Shown piece after piece: positions 11,774-13,963 of a stretch of 13,963 nt of DNA. The notes under the pieces are model-generated. The model saw only the letters and a program-made list of their open reading frames with translations, ran no database searches and was not told the DNA's origin. Source of the stretch: Proteobacteria bacterium UBA964. Its GTDB lineage: Bacteria > Pseudomonadota > Gammaproteobacteria > Steroidobacterales > Steroidobacteraceae. The translations under genes were made by a program, and so were the position numbers. The stretch's first letter is position 1. Every line of letters begins with the position of its first letter. The stretch is from positions 1 to 13,963 of the forward strand of contig DBCG01000072.1 of NCBI GenBank assembly GCA_002292945.1. The letters run 5' to 3'.

Positions 11774-12979
11774 TCAACCACCGACGAGGCGCTGCAGCAG
11801 GTCGCCCATCGAACCGTAGGTGTCCGTGCCGCGCGAGACATCACGCATCCGGTAGCGTTGACTGGCGAGCACGCCGAGATCTGCGGGCCGGCAGGCGATC
11901 TCGGTGCCGCCCGCTCGACCGATGCCCATCTCGACATGCTCCGTGGCCTGGAGCGGCGAACCCTGGCGGTGGCGTTGCATCGCATAGGTGAAATCCACGT
12001 CTTCACCGGATCGATCGATCAGGTCACGGCTCTGTAATCCCGCCTGCATCGTGTCCTGCTGCACCCGCGTCTGGATCCGGAACTGCGAGTGGATGTCGCG
12101 CGGCGCGGGCGGGTGGTAGGTCATGAAGGTGGTGGCGAAACGCGGCGTGCCCGCCTGCCACGCGACGAGCGCGGGACGCTTCACGACGGACAGCTCGCTC
12201 TGGGTCTTGCTGCCCCATACCAAGATGCGGTGCAGGATGACGTACTCCGTGAGCGATTCGCGGTCGTAGACGCTCCACGTCCAGAACCGGCTCCATCCGT
12301 GCTCGGCATCAGGGGGCGGTTCGAGGACCGGCGCGCAGGCATCGGCACCGTTCGCCTCCTGTCCCCAAAGAATTCCAGCCACGCCCTTGGGCCATGATGT
12401 GATCGGTCGCCAATCCGGCGCACCCGATCCCGGAACCAGCCGCCCGGTGTACTCGGGGGCTGCGCCCTCCGCGGCAGGCCGGTCCGCATCGGCTCCTTCA
12501 GACCGCTCGATCGAGGCGAGGGGCAGCCGCTCTGGGCAGAGGTACGCTGGCGCTTGCTCGTCAGACCACGCGTTGTCGCAATCGAAGAGTGTCTGTGCAC
12601 GCCAGATGCCGCCCTCGATCTGCAGCCGGCCCTCCGGCCTTTGGCTCGCTTTCCAGGTCTGCGCGGCGCCCGGGTACCGCACCGTCAGGGTCAGGTCGGC
12701 GCCGCTCCAGGTCACCTGCTCGATGGGGTAGACGGTGCAATAACCCCCCGTCTCGCATTCGACGAGGACCCCACGTGACCCTTCGAGCTGCAGGGAATAG
12801 CCGATGCCCCCGCCGATGTTCGACCAATGCCGACGGAGCGGGGTCACGGGCGCGTCGATCGGTTGCGCGGAGCGCGCTGCCGTGTCGGGCGGTGTCGTCG
12901 TGGCGACGGGGGGTGGCGGTGAACCGCCGCACGCGGTCAGCAGCATGATCGTCGCCAAGCTGGTACCGAGTCGGTTCAT
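11774..12979 (-). CDS. Predicted lipoprotein of unknown function
   Basis: The 401-residue product has a lipoprotein signal: MNRLGTSLATIM followed by lipobox LLTAC with the lipid-bearing Cys17, then GGSPPPP and a Thr/Pro/Ala linker to about residue 45. The rest has several Cys (for example CETGGYC, DCDNAW, YLCPERL, ADACAP) that could form disulfides in the periplasm. The C-terminal half has ATTFMTYHPPAPRDIHSQFRIQTRV and ends YGSMGDLLQRLVGG. I recognise no family. Residues after the Cys are Gly-Gly, not Asp, which by the E. coli rule favours outer-membrane sorting. The ribosome site is weak (GAGAG 6 nt upstream of the ATG at 12979). It is 164 nt upstream of the exported-protein gene on the same strand, which seems to have its own promoter, and divergent from aceE. 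Confidence 0.8.
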   Translation of the reverse strand: MNRLGTSLATIMLLTACGGSPPPPVATTTPPDTAARSAQPIDAPVTPLRRHWSNIGGGIGYSLQLEGSRGVLVECETGGYCTVYPIEQVTWSGADLTLTVRYPGAAQTWKASQRPEGRLQIEGGIWRAQTLFDCDNAWSDEQAPAYLCPERLPLASIERSEGADADRPAAEGAAPEYTGRLVPGSGAPDWRPITSWPKGVAGILWGQEANGADACAPVLEPPPDAEHGWSRFWTWSVYDRESLTEYVILHRILVWGSKTQSELSVVKRPALVAWQAGTPRFATTFMTYHPPAPRDIHSQFRIQTRVQQDTMQAGLQSRDLIDRSGEDVDFTYAMQRHRQGSPLQATEHVEMGIGRAGGTEIACRPADLGVLASQRYRMRDVSRGTDTYGSMGDLLQRLVGG

Positions 12980-13042
12980 GTGAGGCTCTCGCTGAGTTGG
13001 CGGGTGTCAGGGGTCGGGCAGAAGCCGAACGTCGGGCAGGGT

Positions 13043-13077
13043 GCCGCGGAAGCGTCGCGTAGCGCAAGCGTCGCGGC
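13043..13077. repeat. Local direct and inverted repeat in the divergent intergenic region
   Basis: AAGCGTCGCG occurs twice, at 13050-13059 and 13066-13075 (starts 16 bp apart, 6 nt between the copies). The pair is enclosed by inverted arms GCCGCG (13043-13048) and CGCGGC (13072-13077). It lies about midway in the 196-nt gap between the divergent lipoprotein and aceE starts. It could be an operator or a degraded interspersed repeat. Confidence 0.35.
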
Positions 13078-13162
13078 GGTCTGTCACCTCGGCGACCGAC
13101 GATGCCGGCGGTTCGGGCCTGAGGCAGGACCGGGGGTGAGCGGCGGCGCGCTTCGGGAGCGG

Positions 13163-13168
13163 TACAAT
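13163..13168 (+). promoter_or_regulatory. -10-like box for a possibly leaderless aceE transcript
   Basis: TACAAT matches the -10 consensus at five of six positions and ends 7 nt before ATG 13176. That would place the transcription start on or next to the A of the start codon. The nearest purine-rich tract (GGGAG, 13155-13159) is 16 nt from the ATG, too far to be a ribosome site. No clear -35 is visible. Confidence 0.45.
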
Positions 13169-13175
13169 CCACCCC

Positions 13176-13963
13176 ATGACCGCCCCCCACGACACCGATC
13201 CCGAAGAGACCCGTGAATGGCTCGAGGCGCTGCGCGCCGCGGTCGCTGCGGGCGGCCGCGAGCGCGGCCTTTACCTTCTGACACAGCTCGAGCAGGAGGC
13301 GCAGCAGTTGGGTGTCGTCGCCCATGTCATGCCCTATTCGGCCTACCAGAACACCGTACGGCTCGATGAGCAGGCGGTGCATCCCGGCGATGTCGCGCTC
13401 GAGGAGCGGCTCACGGCGATCATGCGCTGGAACGCGCTCGCGATGGTCGTGCGTGCCAACAAGGCCTACGGCGAACTCGGTGGGCATGTCGCGACCTATG
13501 CATCCTCGGCGGAGATCTTCGAGACCGGCTTCAACCATTTCTTCCGCGGCCCGGACGCGCCGGGGGGTGGCGACCTCGTGTTCTTCCAGCCGCACTCCGC
13601 GCCTGGCGTGTATGCACGCGCCTTCCTCGAGGGGCGGCTCGGCGAGACGCAGCTCGCCAATTACCGTCAGGAGACGGGCGGGCAGGGGCTCAGCTCCTAT
13701 CCGCACCCGTGGTTGATGCCGGACTTTTGGCAGTTCCCGACCGGCTCGATGGGCATCGGCCCGATCAACTCCATCTACCAGGCGCGGTTCCTGCGCTATC
13801 TCGACCACCGCGGTCTCCTCGACACCGGTGCGCAGCATGTCTGGGGCATCTTCGGTGATGGCGAGATGGATGAGCCGGAATCGGTGGGCGGGCTCACGCT
13901 GGCAGCGCGCGAGAAGCTCGACAACCTGACGTTCATCATCAACTGCAACCTGCAGCGTCTCGA
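13176..13963 (+). CDS. aceE: Pyruvate dehydrogenase E1 component, homodimeric type (3' truncated by window)
   Basis: AceE decarboxylates pyruvate with thiamine diphosphate and acetylates lipoyl-E2, linking glycolysis to the citrate cycle. The first 262 codons are present and the frame is open to the window end; the family is near 890 residues. It begins MTAPHDTDPEETREWLEALR and follows E. coli AceE closely as I recall it: IMRWNALAMVVRANK, ELGGHVATYASSAEIFETGFNHFFRG, HSAPGVYARAFLEGRL, GLSSYPHPWLMPDFWQFPT, SMGIGPINSIYQARFLRYL. The ThDP/Mg motif starts at GDGEMDEPES (227-236) and reaches NCNLQRLD at the end. ATG 13176 is the only start that gives the normal N-terminus. aceF and an E3 gene usually follow and may also serve the branched-chain complex upstream. 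Confidence 0.97.
   Translation, partial: MTAPHDTDPEETREWLEALRAAVAAGGRERGLYLLTQLEQEAQQLGVVAHVMPYSAYQNTVRLDEQAVHPGDVALEERLTAIMRWNALAMVVRANKAYGELGGHVATYASSAEIFETGFNHFFRGPDAPGGGDLVFFQPHSAPGVYARAFLEGRLGETQLANYRQETGGQGLSSYPHPWLMPDFWQFPTGSMGIGPINSIYQARFLRYLDHRGLLDTGAQHVWGIFGDGEMDEPESVGGLTLAAREKLDNLTFIINCNLQRL

Noticed and set aside
1..13963. CRISPR array, insertion sequence, prophage or toxin-antitoxin/defence module.
   Set aside because: No regularly spaced repeats, transposase, integrase or defence-family proteins were found on either strand; the window is mostly core metabolism and envelope genes.

Overview
The window is GC-rich chromosomal DNA from a Gammaproteobacterium. Three things point there: the order prs-rplY-pth-ychF, a long two-domain (CTC-type) L25, and a homodimeric-type pyruvate dehydrogenase AceE. 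The BCKDH subunits resemble the Pseudomonas/Xanthomonas BkdA1/BkdA2 type, so a Xanthomonadales- or Nevskiales-like lineage is plausible, but I cannot fix the genus. No insertion sequence, prophage, CRISPR array or rRNA operon is visible.

Layout. (1) Positions 1-2887 hold a conserved housekeeping block on the + strand: the end of prs (PRPP synthesis), rplY (5S rRNA-binding L25), pth (peptidyl-tRNA hydrolase) and ychF (ribosome-associated ATPase). A GDT1/UPF0016 cation transporter follows at 2915. (2) 3628-4767 encodes an outer-membrane protein joining an OmpW-like barrel, a Ca-binding-type TSP3 repeat and an OmpA peptidoglycan-binding domain. It ends in a strong intrinsic terminator. (3) 4833-10416 is a regulated catabolic operon. 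A control region (consensus -10, paired direct repeat, small palindrome) precedes a 31-codon small ORF with a very good ribosome binding site, then a GntR/FCD regulator. After these come BCKDH E1-alpha, E1-beta and E2 and a branched-chain aminotransferase, the last four genes joined by ATGA stop/start overlaps. (4) A CAU-anticodon tRNA (elongator Met most likely) and a four-helix membrane protein follow. (5) On the - strand are a small exported protein and a lipoprotein of unknown function, converging on the membrane protein with two hairpins between. (6) aceE starts divergently at 13176 and runs off the end.

How the genes work together. The aminotransferase converts Leu/Ile/Val to 2-oxoacids and the BCKDH E1/E2 core oxidises these to branched acyl-CoAs, which feed energy metabolism or prime iso/anteiso fatty acids. 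No E3 (dihydrolipoamide dehydrogenase) lies in this operon, so E3 must come from elsewhere, perhaps from the PDH locus beginning at 13176. The first E1 gene of each complex has a -10-like hexamer ending exactly 7 nt before its start codon and no Shine-Dalgarno sequence, which suggests leaderless transcripts.
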